NCBI RefSeq assembly: GCF_028640845.1
Contig: NC_080541.1
Location: 33,385,935 to 33,449,934 of the forward strand
DNA: 64,000 nt
Reading direction: 5' to 3'
Source: Ahaetulla prasina
Lineage: Eukaryota; Chordata; Lepidosauria; Squamata; Colubridae
Positions 32,302 to 45,018 of the stretch are shown here, one piece after another (within the stretch, counting starts at the first letter, position 1; the number at the start of each line of letters is the position of its first letter). The translations under genes and the position numbers were made by a program. Under the pieces are notes generated by a model. It did not search any database. It was not told the origin of the DNA and worked only from the letters and a program-made list of their open reading frames with translations.

Positions 32302-32690
32302 TAAGCATATTTCATAAAATTATCTACCACAATGTCCTGTCAGTGACTACTTCAGCTTCAACCACAACAACACACCAGCAAATAATAGATACAAACTCAA
32401 GGTAAACTGCTCCAAACTCGATTGCAGAAAATATGACTTCAGTAACAGAGTGGTCAATGCCTGGAATGCACTATCTGACTCTGTGGTTTCTTCCTCAAAC
32501 CTCCAAAACTTTAAGCTTAAACTGTCTACTGTTGACCTCACCCCATTCCTAAGAAGTCTATAAGGGGTGAGCATAAGTGCACCTGCATGCCTACCGTCCC
32601 TGTCCTAATACTCCTTTTTTACTTACTCTTTTCATGTATCCAAAATTATGTTTATACTTTTACCTGTTATATATGATTGACAAATACATA
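32302..32690 (+). mobile_element. CR1 LINE 3' end with (CATA)n tail
   Basis: TCAGTGACTACTTCAGCTTC, GATTGCAGAAAATATGACTT and GACCTCACCCCATTCCTAAG match the CR1 copies at 10106 and 11970. It runs into (ACAT)n at 32684-32730. Confidence 0.88.
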
Positions 32691-32785
32691 CATACATACA
32701 TACATACATACATACATACATACATACATAGAATAGAATAGAATAGAATAGAATAGAATAGAATAGAATAGAATAGAATAGAATT
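32684..32785 (+). repeat. compound microsatellite (ACAT)n(AGAAT)n
   Basis: About 12 ACAT units meet about 11 AGAAT units. Each repeat is the extended tail of a different LINE end, joined tail to tail. Confidence 0.97.
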
Positions 32786-33880
32786 TTTTATTGGCCAAGT
32801 GTGATTGGACACACAAGGAATTTGTCTTGGTGCATATGCTCTCAGTGTACATAAAAGAAAAGATACGTTCATCAAGGTACAACATTTACAACACAATTGA
32901 TGATCAATATATCAATATAAATCATAAGATTGCCAGCAACAAGTTATAGTCATACAGTCATAAGTGGAAAGAGATTGGTGATGGGAACTATGAAACGATT
33001 AATAGTAGTGCAGATTCAGTAAATACTGACAGTGTTGAGGGAATTATTTGTTTAGCAGAGTGATGGCCTTCGGGAAAAAACTGTTCTTGTGTCTAGTTGT
33101 TCTGGTGTGCAGTGCTCTATAGCGTCGTTTTGGGGTAGGAGTTGAAACAGTTTATGTCCAGGATGCGAGGGATCTGCAAATATTTTCACGGCCCTCTTCT
33201 TGATTCGTGCAGTATACAGGTCCTCAATGGAAGGCAGGTTGGTAGCAATTATTTTTTCTGCAGTTCTAATTATCCTCTGAAGTCTGTGTTTTTCTTGTTG
33301 GGTTGCAGAACCGAACCAGACAGTTATAGAGGTGCAAATGACAGACTCAATAATTCCTCTGTAGAATTGGATCAGCAGCTCCTTGGGCAGTTTGAGCTTA
33401 CTGAGTTGGCGCAGAAAGAACATTCTTTGTTGTCCTTTTTAATGATGTTTTTGATGTTAGCTGTCCATTTGAGATCTTGCGATATGATAGAACCCAGAAA
33501 TTTGAAGGTTTCTACTGTTGATACTGTGTTGTCAAGTATTGTGAGAGGTGGAAGTATGGAAGGGTTTTTCCTAAAGTCTACCACCATTTCTACGGTTTTG
33601 AGTGTGTTCAGTTCCAGATTGTTTTGGTTGCACCACAAGGCTAGTCGTTTGACCTCTCGTCTATATGCGGATTCGTCATTGTCTCGAATGAGACCAATCA
33701 CTGTTGTGTCATCTGCGAACTTCAGTAGCTTAACAGATGGATCATTGGAGATGCAGTCATTGGTATACAGAGAGAAGAGAAGTGGGGAGAGCACACAGCT
33801 TTGGGGGGGCCCTGTGCTAATTGTACAGGTATTTGATGTGATCTTGCTTAGCTTCACCTGCTGCTTCCTGTTTGTTAGCT
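32780..33880 (-). mobile_element. CR1/L3-type LINE, longest copy, with RT fragment
   Basis: Minus strand. 33857-33372 encodes an RT segment with SCVLSPLLFSLYTND, the catalytic box KFADDTTV and FKFLGSIISQDLKW. 33423-33052 continues in another frame with QFYRGIIESVICTS, RIIRTAEKI and DPSHPGHKLFQLLP, ending near the stop. The frame change near 33400 and the cysteine in place of glycine in the SCVLSP segment suggest a decayed copy. The 3' UTR (33050-32785) ends in the AGAAT microsatellite. Confidence 0.92.
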
Positions 33881-34209
33881 ACATACATAAATACATACAT
33901 ACATACATATACTCCTAGAATTCTCCAGCCAGCATGGGAGTTGAAGTCCACAAGTCTTAAAGCTGCCAAGTTTGGGGACCCCTGCCCTATACCATTCTAG
34001 ACAAATCATTGTCCAATCTCTTCTTGAAAACTTCCACTGATGAAGCACCCACAACTTCTGGAAGCAAGCTGTCCCAATGATTAATTGTTAATGGATTCAT
34101 CTTTCCCAGAGTGCTTTGATTCCACTTGGCTATCCTAGGAAGTTAGAAAGTTTGTGTTTCTTTTATTTCTGCTGTCCCAAGCCCTTTTCCTTTTAAGGCC
34201 TGACTATGT

Positions 34210-36982
34210 TGCCTTTTCAATTTTAAGCTCCACTGTCTTATCATTTTTGTATTTTCAGCTGAAGGTCTGGATTAAAAATGCTTGAAACAAATAATTGCAT
34301 GGTTAGAATTTCTGCTTTTCATATTTATTTTCTTAAAAAGTCAGTTACCAACTTACAGATTTATGTCATCAGAAATAGGCAGGGTAGAATGAGAAAGATT
34401 CTTATAACACCTGTTTGTTTCTGTTTAGATTTTTGCTTTTGCAACCCATCACGCCTAGTGCAACATACACTGAAACACAAAGGAATCCAAAATGTGGTTT
34501 GAATTGGCTGCATGGGGGAAACACCTGGATCTAAACAGACACACATAACTGGGTGTGCAAAGGTTTGGCCATCTCAGTAAAAGCTTACCAGTTCTCAGCT
34601 ATTTCATCTTATTCATATTTATCCTAGGTCTCTAGATTCAGTTTTTAGCCTCTCTTTTCTACTTTTGGTAAATGCATAGCATAAAAGAAATATTATTCTC
34701 TTTATATCTTTACACATAAATAAAAAGATTGCATCTGCAAGCAGTTTTGGTCTGCTTTATCACAGTGGCAGTTAAAGGCTCTTCCAACATTACCTTGCTA
34801 CAGCATAGAAAATAACATCTGTGTCCAAATACATTACTATATGTTTTTGTTTTAAATGCAGTGTGTTTTGCTTCCCATTGTAAACTTGTGGCTTAAGAGT
34901 CCATTTGATGACAAAAGTGTATTTGTAGCGGGAGGAAAATATTTTAAAAATAACACTGATTTTTCTCCCTAATGAACAAAGCAACATTTGAAATGCTTCA
35001 AAAAATATATTCCCGCACAGATATTCTTGAGTACAAATTGTTCAACTAATGTTTTTGTTTTGAAACGTTACCAGTCTTGTTACTGTTTATCCCACTGCCT
35101 CTTCTACCAAAGTCAACATATGTTGTTCTCTTCTCCAGTCCCAGCCCCACCACCAACCCACACAACTTTTGCTTCGCAAGCAACATATTGGGCTTGTTAG
35201 AAAACATATCCTTCTGGGTTCAGTTCCAAGTGGGGAAGAAAAAGACACTGGAAACATGGTGGCTGCTTGGAAAGATGGTTTTAATGGTGGACAGGATCAC
35301 ATGCCTTGAAGATCTTGGCTGAAGAGGGAAAAAAAGGGAAAAGATGCTGAGAGTTTTATGCCCTCTCTGGGCTTTTGAATTTGAGCTTGTATTCTGATTG
35401 GTTGTCAGACTCCCATGGGGCCATGCAGGGGCAACTCTGTAGGCTGTCCTCAGTCCCAAGCTTGGTTGACTTGCTGGGTGATGATGTAAGGAAAGGGCTT
35501 TGGGATTTCTATTATGGCTCTGCCTGAAGGAGGTAGATCTTTTTTATGTAGACTGGCCCAGGCCTTAATGGCCCATTGACAAAGGTGGGGGGGGCTGAGT
35601 TTCTGCCTCCCTTTTAGGGGAAACATTCTGCCCTTTTATTGCCTAAAATATCTGATTTTCCTAGGATAGGGGTGGGTGCTAACTTCCTACAGACTAATGC
35701 AAGAAAGTTTATCTCCAGGATCACCCAAAAGCATCAAAAGTACAGATGGTTTCTTAAACAAAATTACTATAAAGTATTCTGCCTCTAGAAGGTGCAGATT
35801 GTTCTCAGGTTCTAATTCAAAATGTCTATAGAGATTCTCAATCATCCAAGTCATGGATGATGCTCAAAGAAGCCCAGTTGCCTTTTGGAAAAAGCATCTT
35901 TCTAACTCAAAAGTTAAGATTTGAATCCAAGCAATTTAAGGCAGATTCATTCCTAATGACTGCAGGTAGTTAAAAATGCAATGCCTTTTTCAACTAAGTC
36001 ACATACCCTATTCTTCTGGCAGCAATAGAGAATAGTTTATTGTTTGAATTTCCCAGTCTAACTTAAAACCTTTCTATTCCTGAAAATCTCTTATCTAAAT
36101 ATTTAATATGTCCAACCCTGCTTAACGAAGAAGCCCAGAAAAGATTAATATCCCAAATTGCTACAGATTCACAATGATTCAATCACTTGTCTAATCTAAT
36201 ATATTATCTTATAGTATCTAATACAGAGAAGAACTTAAAATAACTTTATTGTCACTTTGAATGTACACTAATCGGCATAAAATGCTTTAAAATAGCAATT
36301 TTCTCAATATGGTCAGATTAATTACATTAATTCTAAGGAATTTTCTGCCTCCCTATATTAGCTTCTAATTGTTGGGAAACATAATTGTAAATACACATAG
36401 AAACATGTATACACCTTTATTGTATTCCATGCATTTGTATTAAAATTCCATACCCAAAACTATCTACTTTATCCACATTTCTTGGGCAATACCCAAAAAC
36501 CTGTTTAGAGTACCCTTGATTTACCATCCCCAGATATTTGATATTTCAGCTGAATTACCTTTTTTCCTATGAAGTTTACATAACATGCTATGCCCAACAA
36601 TTGAATTGCATTATCATCAGCTCCCCACAATACATCAAGCCCAAAGATTTCCATTCATCTGTAGCCTAGTTTCCCATGCCATGCAAACCTGCAGTGTCTC
36701 TCTTTCTCTCTGAATAGCAGGAATTCATTTAATAAAACTGCCAATATATCAGAGTAACATTAAAGCTCGTGGAGGACAAAGGGAAAGAATAGACTAGGAG
36801 AAGTAGTCACAATCTGCACCGTATTAAAGAACCTCAGTAAATGTTAATAACCTCAATAGCTTTTGACCACAATCATGCCATAAATCTAGATGCCCAACAG
36901 CAGCATATAACTGATCATTGGGACAATTTTCTGTGGTGCTGCAGTACTGGTGGCACAAAGAGGCTACAACATGGTGGTTTAA
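34210..36982. other. mostly single-copy intergenic DNA
   Basis: No gene recognised. The part at about 35225-35700 differs in composition (CTGATTGGTTG box, G runs, pyrimidine tracts) and could be a remnant of an older dispersed element, but nothing identifies it. Confidence 0.4.
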
Positions 36983-37715
36983 ATAGAATAGATTAGAATA
37001 GAATAGAATTTTTTATTGGCCAAGTGTGATTGGACACACAAGGAATTTATCCTGGTACATATGCTCTCAGTGTACATAAAAGAAAAGATACCTTCATCAA
37101 GGTACAACACAACACTTAATGATAGTCATAGGGTACAAATTTAACACTTAATGATACAACACTTAATGATAGTCATAGTCTACAAATAAGCAATCAGGAA
37201 ACAATCAATATCAGTATAAATCGTAATGATACAGGCAACAAAGTTACAGTCGTAAGTGGAAGGAGATGGGTGATGGAACGATGAGAAGATTAATAGTAGT
37301 GCAGATTTAGTAAATAGTTTGGCAGTGTTGAGGGAATTATATGTTTAGCAGAGTGATGGCGTTCAGGAAAAAACTGTTCTTGTATCTAATTGTTCTGGTG
37401 TGCAGTGCTCTGTAGTGTTGTTTTGAGGGTAGGAGTTGAAACAGTTTATGTCCAGGATGTGAGGCGTCTGTAAATATTTTCACAGCCCTCTTTTTGACTT
37501 GTGCAGTATACAGGTCCTCAATGGAAGGCAGGTTGGTAGCAATTGTTTTTTCTGCAGTTCTAATTATCCTCTGAAGTCTGTGTCTGTCTTGTTGGGTTGA
37601 AGAACCAAACCAGACATTTCTAGAGGTGCAGATGACAGACCCAATAATTCCTCTGTAGAACTGGATCAGCAGCTCTTTGGGCAGTTTGAGCTTTCTGAGT
37701 TGGCGCAGAAAGAAA
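36983..37715 (-). mobile_element. CR1/L3-type LINE 3' end with (AATAG)n tail
   Basis: AGAATAGAATTTTTTATTGG and the shared 3' sequence, then the coding end in antisense to about 37715. A short internal duplication (ACACTTAATGATAC/ATAGTCATAG) lies at 37110-37185. Confidence 0.9.
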
Positions 37716-38408
37716 ACAAAACTTTGCTAACTCTGGAATTGGTGTGTTGATTTCCCCATCCCTTAATATGAGTGGGAGGAATCTTGACATTGGTGAAGAA
37801 TCAGGAGATAATATGAATATTGCTTTCATTTGGATTTCCTGAGATTCATCTTGTTTATGTCTCACAAAATAAAAATGGTCACTGGCCTGGCATCAGCATC
37901 TTGGCTGAAACAATTGGAGCCTAGAATGACTCACTGTGCCAACAGTCTTTTACAGAAGTTATATTATGAATCTGGATCATGAAGCTTCATTTTAATTTCA
38001 CAACACCTGAAAGTCATGCTGTGTTAATTTTAAATATTCTGAGAGATTGGTGTCTAGGTGCTAATGTCTCTCTCAAACTAAATGGATCCATGGTTAGAAA
38101 AGGGGGTTCACTGCCCTTAAAGCTTGCCCTTAATCTCTAATATATTGTTTTTAGCATTAGCTTTTTTAGGAGAAAGAAAACAAAGACTTCAGTATTAATG
38201 TTTTGTGCTATGCAGGACAAACCAGAATGTTTAGTATCATTTTCATATAGATAAATTCCTAGGTGATGGGTGAGAGAAAACAACACTCAAAGAATGCCTT
38301 TATCTATTGTCTCTCATGGAGGATTTAAAGCACTGAGCTTCTGAAACATGTAACTTGCTGCAACCATATTTAATTTCTATGAAATCATTTAAATATTCCT
38401 GGAAAATA
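37716..38408. other. no gene or repeat recognised
   Basis: Nothing supportable. Confidence 0.4.
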
Positions 38409-38416
38409 TTTCTAGT

Positions 38417-38976
38417 CAGGGGTGGGATTCAGCTGGTTCAGACCGGTTCAGGCAAACTAGATGTTAATTTTAATCTGGTTTGCCGAACTGGTTGTTCTAA
38501 GGACAGGCTGACCCCACCTATCCCTCCCCTCCCCTCTCCGGAGTCTCCACACAGCCTATTTTGGATGCCAGGTAAGTGCAGGGCACGCACAGAGGCTCTG
38601 GGAGGGTGAAAAACGGGCCTACTGGAAGTCAGGAAACAGGCCTGTTTCCGGTCTCTGGAGGGCCTGGGAGAGGCGGTTTTCACCCTCCTGGAGGCTCCAG
38701 AAAGCCTCCGGAACCTGGGGAGGGTGAAAAACAGGCCTACTGAAAGTACTGGAAGTCTGGAAACGGGTCCATTTCTGTCCTCCGGAGGGTCTCCGGTGCC
38801 CGGGGGAGGCCATTTTTGCTCTCTTGGAGGCTCGAGGAAAGTCTCTGGAGCCTGGAGAGGGAGAAAACGCTCCCCCACTGTGGTGCAGGAGGCCGAGTAG
38901 GCCAAGCCCCCATGGCCACGCCCATCCAGCAACTTTGCAGAAAAACAGTTGCTGCAATTTTTAAACCCCACCCCTG
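38417..38976. mobile_element. hAT-like element, CAGGGGTGGGATTC variant
   Basis: CAGGGGTGGGATTCAGC to TTAAACCCCACCCCTG, with a weak duplication TTTCTAGT/CATCTAGT (6 of 8). The interior has imperfect GC-rich repeats of about 110 bp (CTCCGGAGCCTGGGGAGGGTG-like), probably a degenerate minisatellite. Confidence 0.85.
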
Positions 38977-39149
38977 CATCTAGTGTAGTGAAAGGTATGC
39001 ATTAGGTATGAAACTTTATAACTAACATTGACTTCATTAAAAACCAAAATAATATTCAGCCAAAAAAAGATCTGTGATACCTTAAAGACTAACCAATCAC
39101 ATTTTAATATGCTATTTTGCTATTTTTTTTTATCATGCATTAGTGGGAT

Positions 39150-39400
39150 CAAAGTACAGATCATAAGAAGTCTACTCTTACCTACCCTGGTAAAACACTG
39201 CTTGGAATAATGTGTCCAGTTCTGGTCATGAAAGTTTAAAAAGAACAATGACAAAATGGAGCAGGTTCAGAGAAAGTCTACCAAGACCGTGAGCATGAAT
39301 GGGCTGGAAATCAAGACCCATGATGGACGGTTAAAGGATCTGGATATGTATGGACTACAGAAGAGAGAAAAACACAGATGTTACCATGCTTCCATTTACA
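39150..39400 (+). mobile_element. old CR1 LINE RT fragment
   Basis: Readable with frame breaks as LVKHCLE.CVQFW and then NDKMEQVQRKSTKTVSMNGL ... KDLDMYGLQKREKHR, the CR1 segment after the RT core. Confidence 0.65.
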
Positions 39401-39642
39401 AAGTTTGGCATGACTTCCACTCCCTCTTGGTAGATGGGGTGGGTGGGATTTTTCTATTTTCAGATTGTGCATATCCTGCATGATATTTTCAGTTAATATT
39501 GAAGGCAGCACATAACTAATCCTTATTGGGGATCATCAGAGTTATTATAACCAGAACTTATTCTAAGAGCTATCATACTTCATACATGAATGTATGACAA
39601 AATGTAAATCTTAAGAGAACTTAATAAAAGGTATCATGTTTT

Positions 39643-39900
39643 CCCGAAAATAAGACATGTCCCGAAAATAAGGCCAAGCCTGATTTTTGGGGTGGGCCTA
39701 AATATAGAATAGAATAGAATAGAATTTTTATTGGCCAAGTGTGATTGGACACACAAGGAATTTGTCTTGGTGCATATGCTCTCAGTGTACATAAAAGAAA
39801 AGATACCTTTATCAAGGTACAACACATCCAACACTTAATGATAGTCATAGGGTTCAAATTTAACACTTAATGATACAACGCCCTCACCTGAAAATAAGCC
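39643..39900. mobile_element. MITE end (CCCGAAAATAAGA type) with CR1/L3 3' end inside
   Basis: TTTTCCCGAAAATAAGACAT followed by GGGGTGGGCCTAAATAT, then an (AGAAT)n-tailed L3 3' end on the minus strand (39703-39880), then GAAAATAAGCCCCCC. The MITE type recurs at 41745-42565. Confidence 0.65.
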
Positions 39901-40012
39901 CCCCTCCCCTCACCCCCACAGGTCCCTCACCCCCACAACTCTCCCAAGCAATCGATGTCTGCATACTCTGTGAGAAATGGTGTGAAATGGCAGATGAAAA
40001 TATGCTCATTTA

Positions 40013-40036
40013 ATTTAATTTAATTTAATTTATTCC
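40013..40036 (+). repeat. (TTTAA)n microsatellite
   Basis: Five TTTAA units. Confidence 0.9.
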
Positions 40037-40218
40037 AATTATTGGTTTCTATGTTGATGCCAATATTCAGTTCAAAGTGCTGACAAGATACCAGTATTCA
40101 CAACATTATTACGAATGTTGATATGCCTATTTATGTCAGTACTGAAGATTAATAAATACTCTTAAAAATGTCCAGAATATTTCCAACTGTTAATTTGTTT
40201 TGTTGAATTAATTTGGAT

Positions 40219-40614
40219 TATTGGTAGTCCTTGACTTACATCAGTTCCTTTAGTGACCATTCAAAGTTACAACAGCACTGAAAAAAGTGATGTATGACCA
40301 TTTTTCACATTTATGTTAAAGCATCCCCATAATCACGTGATCAAAATTCAGACTCTTGGCAACTGATTCATATTTATGACGGTTGCAGTGACCTGGGGTC
40401 ATGTGATTACCTTTTGTGGCCCTCTGACAAGCAAAGTCAATGGGAAAGCCAGATTCACTTAATAAGCGCGTTACTAACTTAACAACTGCAGTGATTCATT
40501 TACCAACTGTGGCAAGAAAAGTCGTAAAATGGAGCATAATTCACTTAACAAATGTCTTGCTTAGCAATATAAATTTTGGGCTCAGTTGTGGTCATAAGTG
40601 GAGGACTATCTGTA
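40219..40614. mobile_element. palindromic MITE, ACAGGTAGTCC family
   Basis: Left TTGGTAGTCCTTGACTTAC, right CATAAGTGGAGGACTATCTG; internal TCACTTAACAAATGTCTTGC. Confidence 0.83.
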
Positions 40615-40826
40615 GAAATAAGAAATATAAAGCCAAGAAAGAGCAGTCAGTTAAGTTAATAGTATGTTTATTAAGATCAATAAAGCTTGCAGAAGAATGC
40701 AGAAGTGTAAATTGTCCAGACGCTTTCAGTGGTGAAGAGGTTATATAAATCAGGCTAATGTTATATCTAAGAACTTCACTTTAAAGTCACTCTTAAGGTA
40801 GAGACTCAAGACTGAATGCTATAATC

Positions 40827-41022
40827 CAGCAGTTCCCAACCTTTTGGGCATGAGGGACCAGTTCCATAGAAAACAATTTTCCCATAGACCAGGGAGGTTG
40901 TGTTTTTGCACACTATCTGGATCCCACACATATGCAGAATAAACTTCACTAGCTTGTGCAGCCCAATTCCTAACAGGCCACAGACCAGTAGTGGGCCATG
41001 GACCAGGGATTGGGGACCCTTG
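40827..41022. mobile_element. hAT (Charlie-like) MITE with 8-bp duplication
   Basis: CAGCAGTTCCCAACCTTTTG to GATTGGGGACCCTTG. Flanked by CTATAATC (40819-40826) and CTGTAATC (41023-41030). Confidence 0.85.
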
Positions 41023-41030
41023 CTGTAATC

Positions 41031-41744
41031 AATGGAATATTTTGAGAATCTTCGAGGGAAGATTGCCAATGTTATATGCAACACACTTGGTCTGCAAAAT
41101 CTCCTTTTGCTTCTGTTGACCAAAGCATTGCAGGGCGAATAGGATGCCCCTAACCTGTTATTCCTTATCCATAAATACTAGCTGAACTTGTCTTTGCATG
41201 ACTAATGATGCTTTGTATTTTTAATCTGCACATTAAAACAGTAACACATTGAAAGAAGCGAACAACAAATACATTTATCACAAGATATTGAACTTATTAA
41301 AATTTTGGAAATGGGTTGTGTCATTAAAGTTATGAGCATGATGTACACAGTAGGATATTAAGTTCAGATGAACATCTTATCAGCAAATTACCCTGCAGTC
41401 AATAATAAAATCCCATGTGTGGGTTGATCAGAATTAGATTGTTTTTAATTAATTTATAGTTTTGATTCCCATTTTTATACTTCCCATTTTTTATTAAGAA
41501 AATAACCAGAGTTGCTCACATGCATAACATACCAGGACTTATCTTTTTAGAAGCAATGACAATGATATTTTCTGATATGCTTTCAAGTTTCTATCTACTC
41601 TTCTAAATGTTGATATACTGGGTAGATGTATTTTCCTAGCAACAATATACTATTTTGAGCTATACCAGTTATTATTCAACATGTTTTGGTTTGAGTTGGT
41701 CTTGGATAGGTAGATAACCACTACAGCTGAGATTATTGCACATA
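41031..41744. other. no gene or repeat recognised
   Basis: Nothing supportable. Confidence 0.4.
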
Positions 41745-42567
41745 AAGCCCTAGACTGATTTTCACGCCTATACCTAATATAAGCCCTACCTCAAAAATAA
41801 GCCCTAGTTAAGCCCCACCCACTGTCTGGTTGTACCGGGTGAAGTGAGGCACATGCGTAAAAATCAAGCTAGGGTGGGGGTGGGGGGTGGAGTTGCTCCA
41901 CATGCCTTACACCCGCTTACCTTAGGACTGCCCCAGCCAGGCCTCCCACACCCCAAAACCTGTCACCCTGCTGTCTGACTTCTGCGGCCACTTTTTTTTT
42001 TAATTTGAATTTATATCCCGCCCTTCTCCGAAGACTCAGGGCGGCTTACATTGTGTTAAGCAATAGTCTTCATCCATTTGTATATTATATACAAAGTCAA
42101 CTTTTATTGCCCCCAACAATCTGGCTCCTCATTTTACCTACCTTATAAAGGATGGCTAGATACCACATGGCGCATCTGCCTATGCTGCTGCTTGTGGCAA
42201 GAGGCCGTGTGATGCTTTGTGCCGGTGCCACCACTCGCACCAGGATGCCGTGAGGCTCATTGCGCTGGTGCTGCCACATGTGGCAGGATGCCATGTGGTA
42301 TATTGCACCGGTCATGCGCCAACAGCACACTATGCCATGGAGACTCCTGCCACGAATGGCAGCACTGGCACAGCAAGCCATGTGGCATTTGGCTGTGAGC
42401 AACCACAAGAAATCAGGCAGCAGCGTGACAGATGTCGGGATGTGGGAGGCCTGGCTGTGGTGGTCCTAAGTAAGCAGGTAAGACATCCCCCGAAAATAAG
42501 ACCTGGTGCTTCTTTTTGGGCCCAAAAGAAAACAAGCCTGAGTCTTATTTTTGGGGAAACACAGTAT
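41745..42567. mobile_element. composite MITE (AAAATAAGCCCTA ... CTTATTTTTGGGGAAACAC)
   Basis: Left part AAAGCCCTAGACTGATTTTC and AAAATAAGCCCTAG, right part GAGTCTTATTTTTGGGGAAA. A generic squamate repeat is embedded at about 41990-42110 (TATCCCGCCCTTCTCCGAAG, ACTCAGGGCGGCTTACA). Confidence 0.6.
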
Positions 42568-42569
42568 TA

Positions 42570-43124
42570 CAGGTGAAATAATATAATTATGGGAAAGCCA
42601 ATTCCTTATCTGTACAATGAGTCACACAAGAACATTTCCAGGCTACTGATTTACACAAAAAATAACTAAACGGAACTAAATAAATAAATGAAATCTCTTG
42701 CAATCTTGCCCACTCAACCCTTTTGCCCTATTCCGAGAAACAATCACACAAGTCCTTTCTTCTAGTACTACTCATTTACTTACATTTTTAATCCAGCCAA
42801 ATAGCTAGAGTTCTCTTCCATGTTAGGAGTATGAGTTTTTCTATCAATGCATGATGTGAATTAAATGGAAGACCTAGGATCCTGCAGTAAAGCTGAACAG
42901 GTATCAATAGTGTTTATTTCAATTTTAACCCATGCAACAACCACATTGTTTCTGTTGTGTGTTATGTGTGCTTCTGTTCACAAGCAAATTCTACAAATTC
43001 TAGCATTTGGGGGTCTAGCATTTGGGGGTCTTCCAATGAAACCCATTAGTAAGAGAATCGCAACCTAAGAAACTAATATGCTCTGAACTGCTGAAAAGCT
43101 TTGGTAGACAGAAATGTATAATCA
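42570..43124. other. no gene recognised; 16-bp direct repeat near 43003
   Basis: CTAGCATTTGGGGGT occurs twice in a row (43000-43031). Otherwise nothing. Confidence 0.45.
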
Positions 43125-43132
43125 TCCTGAAT

Positions 43133-43403
43133 CAGTTGTGAGATTCAAATAATTTAACAACCGGTTCTCTGCCCTAATGACCGGCTGGGTGAATGTGGCC
43201 ATAGTGGGCATGGCCAGAGGGTGTGACAGGCTGCACTTGGCCTCCTGCACCCCAGGGAGCAAAAATGGCATTCCTGCACCCTCCTGGGAGCTGAAATGGA
43301 ATGTTTGGGGACTCCTGGGGTGGGACAGGAAGGGGTGGGGCTAGCCAGCAATTTAATTACCGGTTCGCTTGAATCGGCCTGAACCGGCTGAATCTCACCA
43401 CTG
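43133..43403. mobile_element. hAT-like element, GTGAGATTC variant
   Basis: CAGTTGTGAGATTCAAA to GAATCTCACCACTG. Flanks TCCTGAAT and ATCCTGAT are similar but offset by one base. Internal AACCGGTTC motifs are shared with the family. Confidence 0.82.
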
Positions 43404-43411
43404 ATCCTGAT

Positions 43412-44280
43412 ATGTTATTTAGGCCTTTCCTCCTGGTATCTTGTTGATCATTATGAGAACAGGAAAATGGACTAGGTTGGCCTTTGATCTTCCAATCTTT
43501 TATGTATATGATTGAGCTCTATCTGACAAAATGGCCCCAAGCCTTAAATTATGCCATGAATTCTTAATCTCCTAGAGGCATCTGTTGGTTGAACATCTTA
43601 TATCCTTTGAAATGCTTATACAAGTTTTTCAGCCTGAAAGTTTTCTTACAGAAATACTGCCCATCAGATAAAGTAGTTCACACAGTGGCCAAAGAGCTAA
43701 TTTTAAAATCAGGATGTCAATATTTAAAGTTTTCCTGCGTTCAGTAGAAGAGAACCAAGTATTCCACAGCTTTCCTGCCACAGTATGCTCAGAGGAAAGA
43801 GGATAGTCCTTACTCTTTTGTCTTTGTTTGGTGATAGATGGAGAGCCGGGTCAATGTGCCCTGGGTTTTATTCTTGTTAAAAGTAACTAAAGAAAAGGGT
43901 CTGATAGCATTGACGTGCAGAGCTCCTTAACTATAAATCAACATCTTAATGAGATGCATGCTATTTTCACAATGATTACATCAGCAGACCTTGGGGTCAA
44001 CTTCTGAGTCATCAGAAATTATCTCAATTGGTCTTCACTAGAAAAAAAAAACCCAATGGAACTAAGTGGGTCATACATAAAGGAGGCTATTGATTGCATC
44101 AGAAAATAAGTTGGCAGTCACTGCAAACAAATTATTCTCATGTTTATCAAGAACATTTAAGTTACTCTCTCAGAAACTATCCAGTCACTCACATGTGCTT
44201 AGGTTTCACTAGGGATAGTCTTTAAAATTTCCCCATAGGTCTCCACGAATGAAGAATTGTGTGTGGGTGAGTGGGGGGTG
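43412..44280. other. no gene or repeat recognised
   Basis: Nothing supportable. Confidence 0.4.
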
Positions 44281-45005
44281 CATGTGTATTTTCTTCTTCT
44301 TGCGCTATATCCATCGGACGTTGGCGATCATGTTGGCGATCCTATTTTTATCAACAGCCGCATGAAAAAGTGCTGCTGAGTTTTGTCCAAACCAGTCCCT
44401 TAGATTTTGAAGCCATGATGTTCTTCTTCTGCCTCGTTTGTCTTCAATCTGTCCTTGGAGGATTAAATGAAGTATGCCGTATTTTTTTTTTATTATTTTA
44501 TTTGTCACAACAGTATATATAATCATAATCATGAAATAACTATACGATATATAAGCATAAATATAATCATAAGTATGTAATAACTATTTGAAATTGGATA
44601 CAATCAAAGGGAACATTAGAACAGGAACGGTAGGCACATTGATGCTCTTATGCACGCCCCTTACAGACCTCTTAGGAATGGGGTGAGGTCACTAGTAGAT
44701 AGTTTTTGGTTAAAGCTTTGGGGATTTTGGGAAGAAACCACAGAGTCTGGTAGTGCATTCCAGGCATTAAAACTCTGTTGCTGAAGTCATATTTTTGGAG
44801 CGGTTCACATTAAGCTTAAATCTATTGTGTGCTCGTGTATTGTTGTGATTGAAGCTGAAGTAGTCTTCAACAGGAAGGACGTTGTAACAGATGATTCTAT
44901 GAGTTAAACTCAGGTCATGTCGAAGGTGGCGGAGTTCTAAATTTTCTAAACCCAGGATTTCAAGTCTGGGTATTTTTCCGGGTGTCGCATCACATATCCA
45001 AAATA
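44281..45005 (-). mobile_element. non-LTR RT C-terminal fragment, interrupted by a CR1 end
   Basis: Minus strand 44473-44305 reads GRRRTSWLQNLRDWFGQNS and DKNRIANMIANVR, the C-terminus of a LINE ORF2 of uncertain clade (not Bov-B, not CR1). The interruption at 44474-44975 is an antisense CR1 3' part (TTTGTCACAACAGTATATAT, GGAATGGGGTGAGGTCAC). Sequence after 44976 (GTATTTTTCCGGGTGTCGCA) appears to resume the older element. Confidence 0.65.
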
Positions 45006-45018
45006 TTCTAACTTTTGA

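Larger units (their letters stand above)
32241..33986. mobile_element. hAT-like hairpin MITE split by a 1.6-kb insertion
   Basis: Left half 32241-32300 (CAGAGGTCTTCAAACTTGG, GGACTTCAACTC). Right half about 33909-33986 (GAATTCTCCAGCC ... AAGTTTGGGGACCCCTG). The interruption is flanked by ACTCTTAG and ACTCCTAG, consistent with a short target duplication. Confidence 0.85.
32185..34200 (-). mobile_element. CR1 3' region carrying nested insertions
   Basis: CR1 3' UTR in antisense: AACAGAGTTGGAAGAGACC ... GAGATCCTATCC at 32185-32240, resuming at about 33987 with CCCTATACCATTCTAGAC and AATCTCTTCTTGAAAACTTC. Between the two parts lies a hAT hairpin MITE, itself split by a compound LINE insertion. 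Confidence 0.82.

Noticed and set aside
33142..33918. 258-codon plus-strand frame, the longest outside the DIRS element
   Set aside because: It is the antisense of the L3/CR1 reverse transcriptase, whose FADD box is on the minus strand.
35225..35700. Possible solo LTR
   Set aside because: Composition suggests an element, but I could not find paired ends, a target duplication or a second copy.
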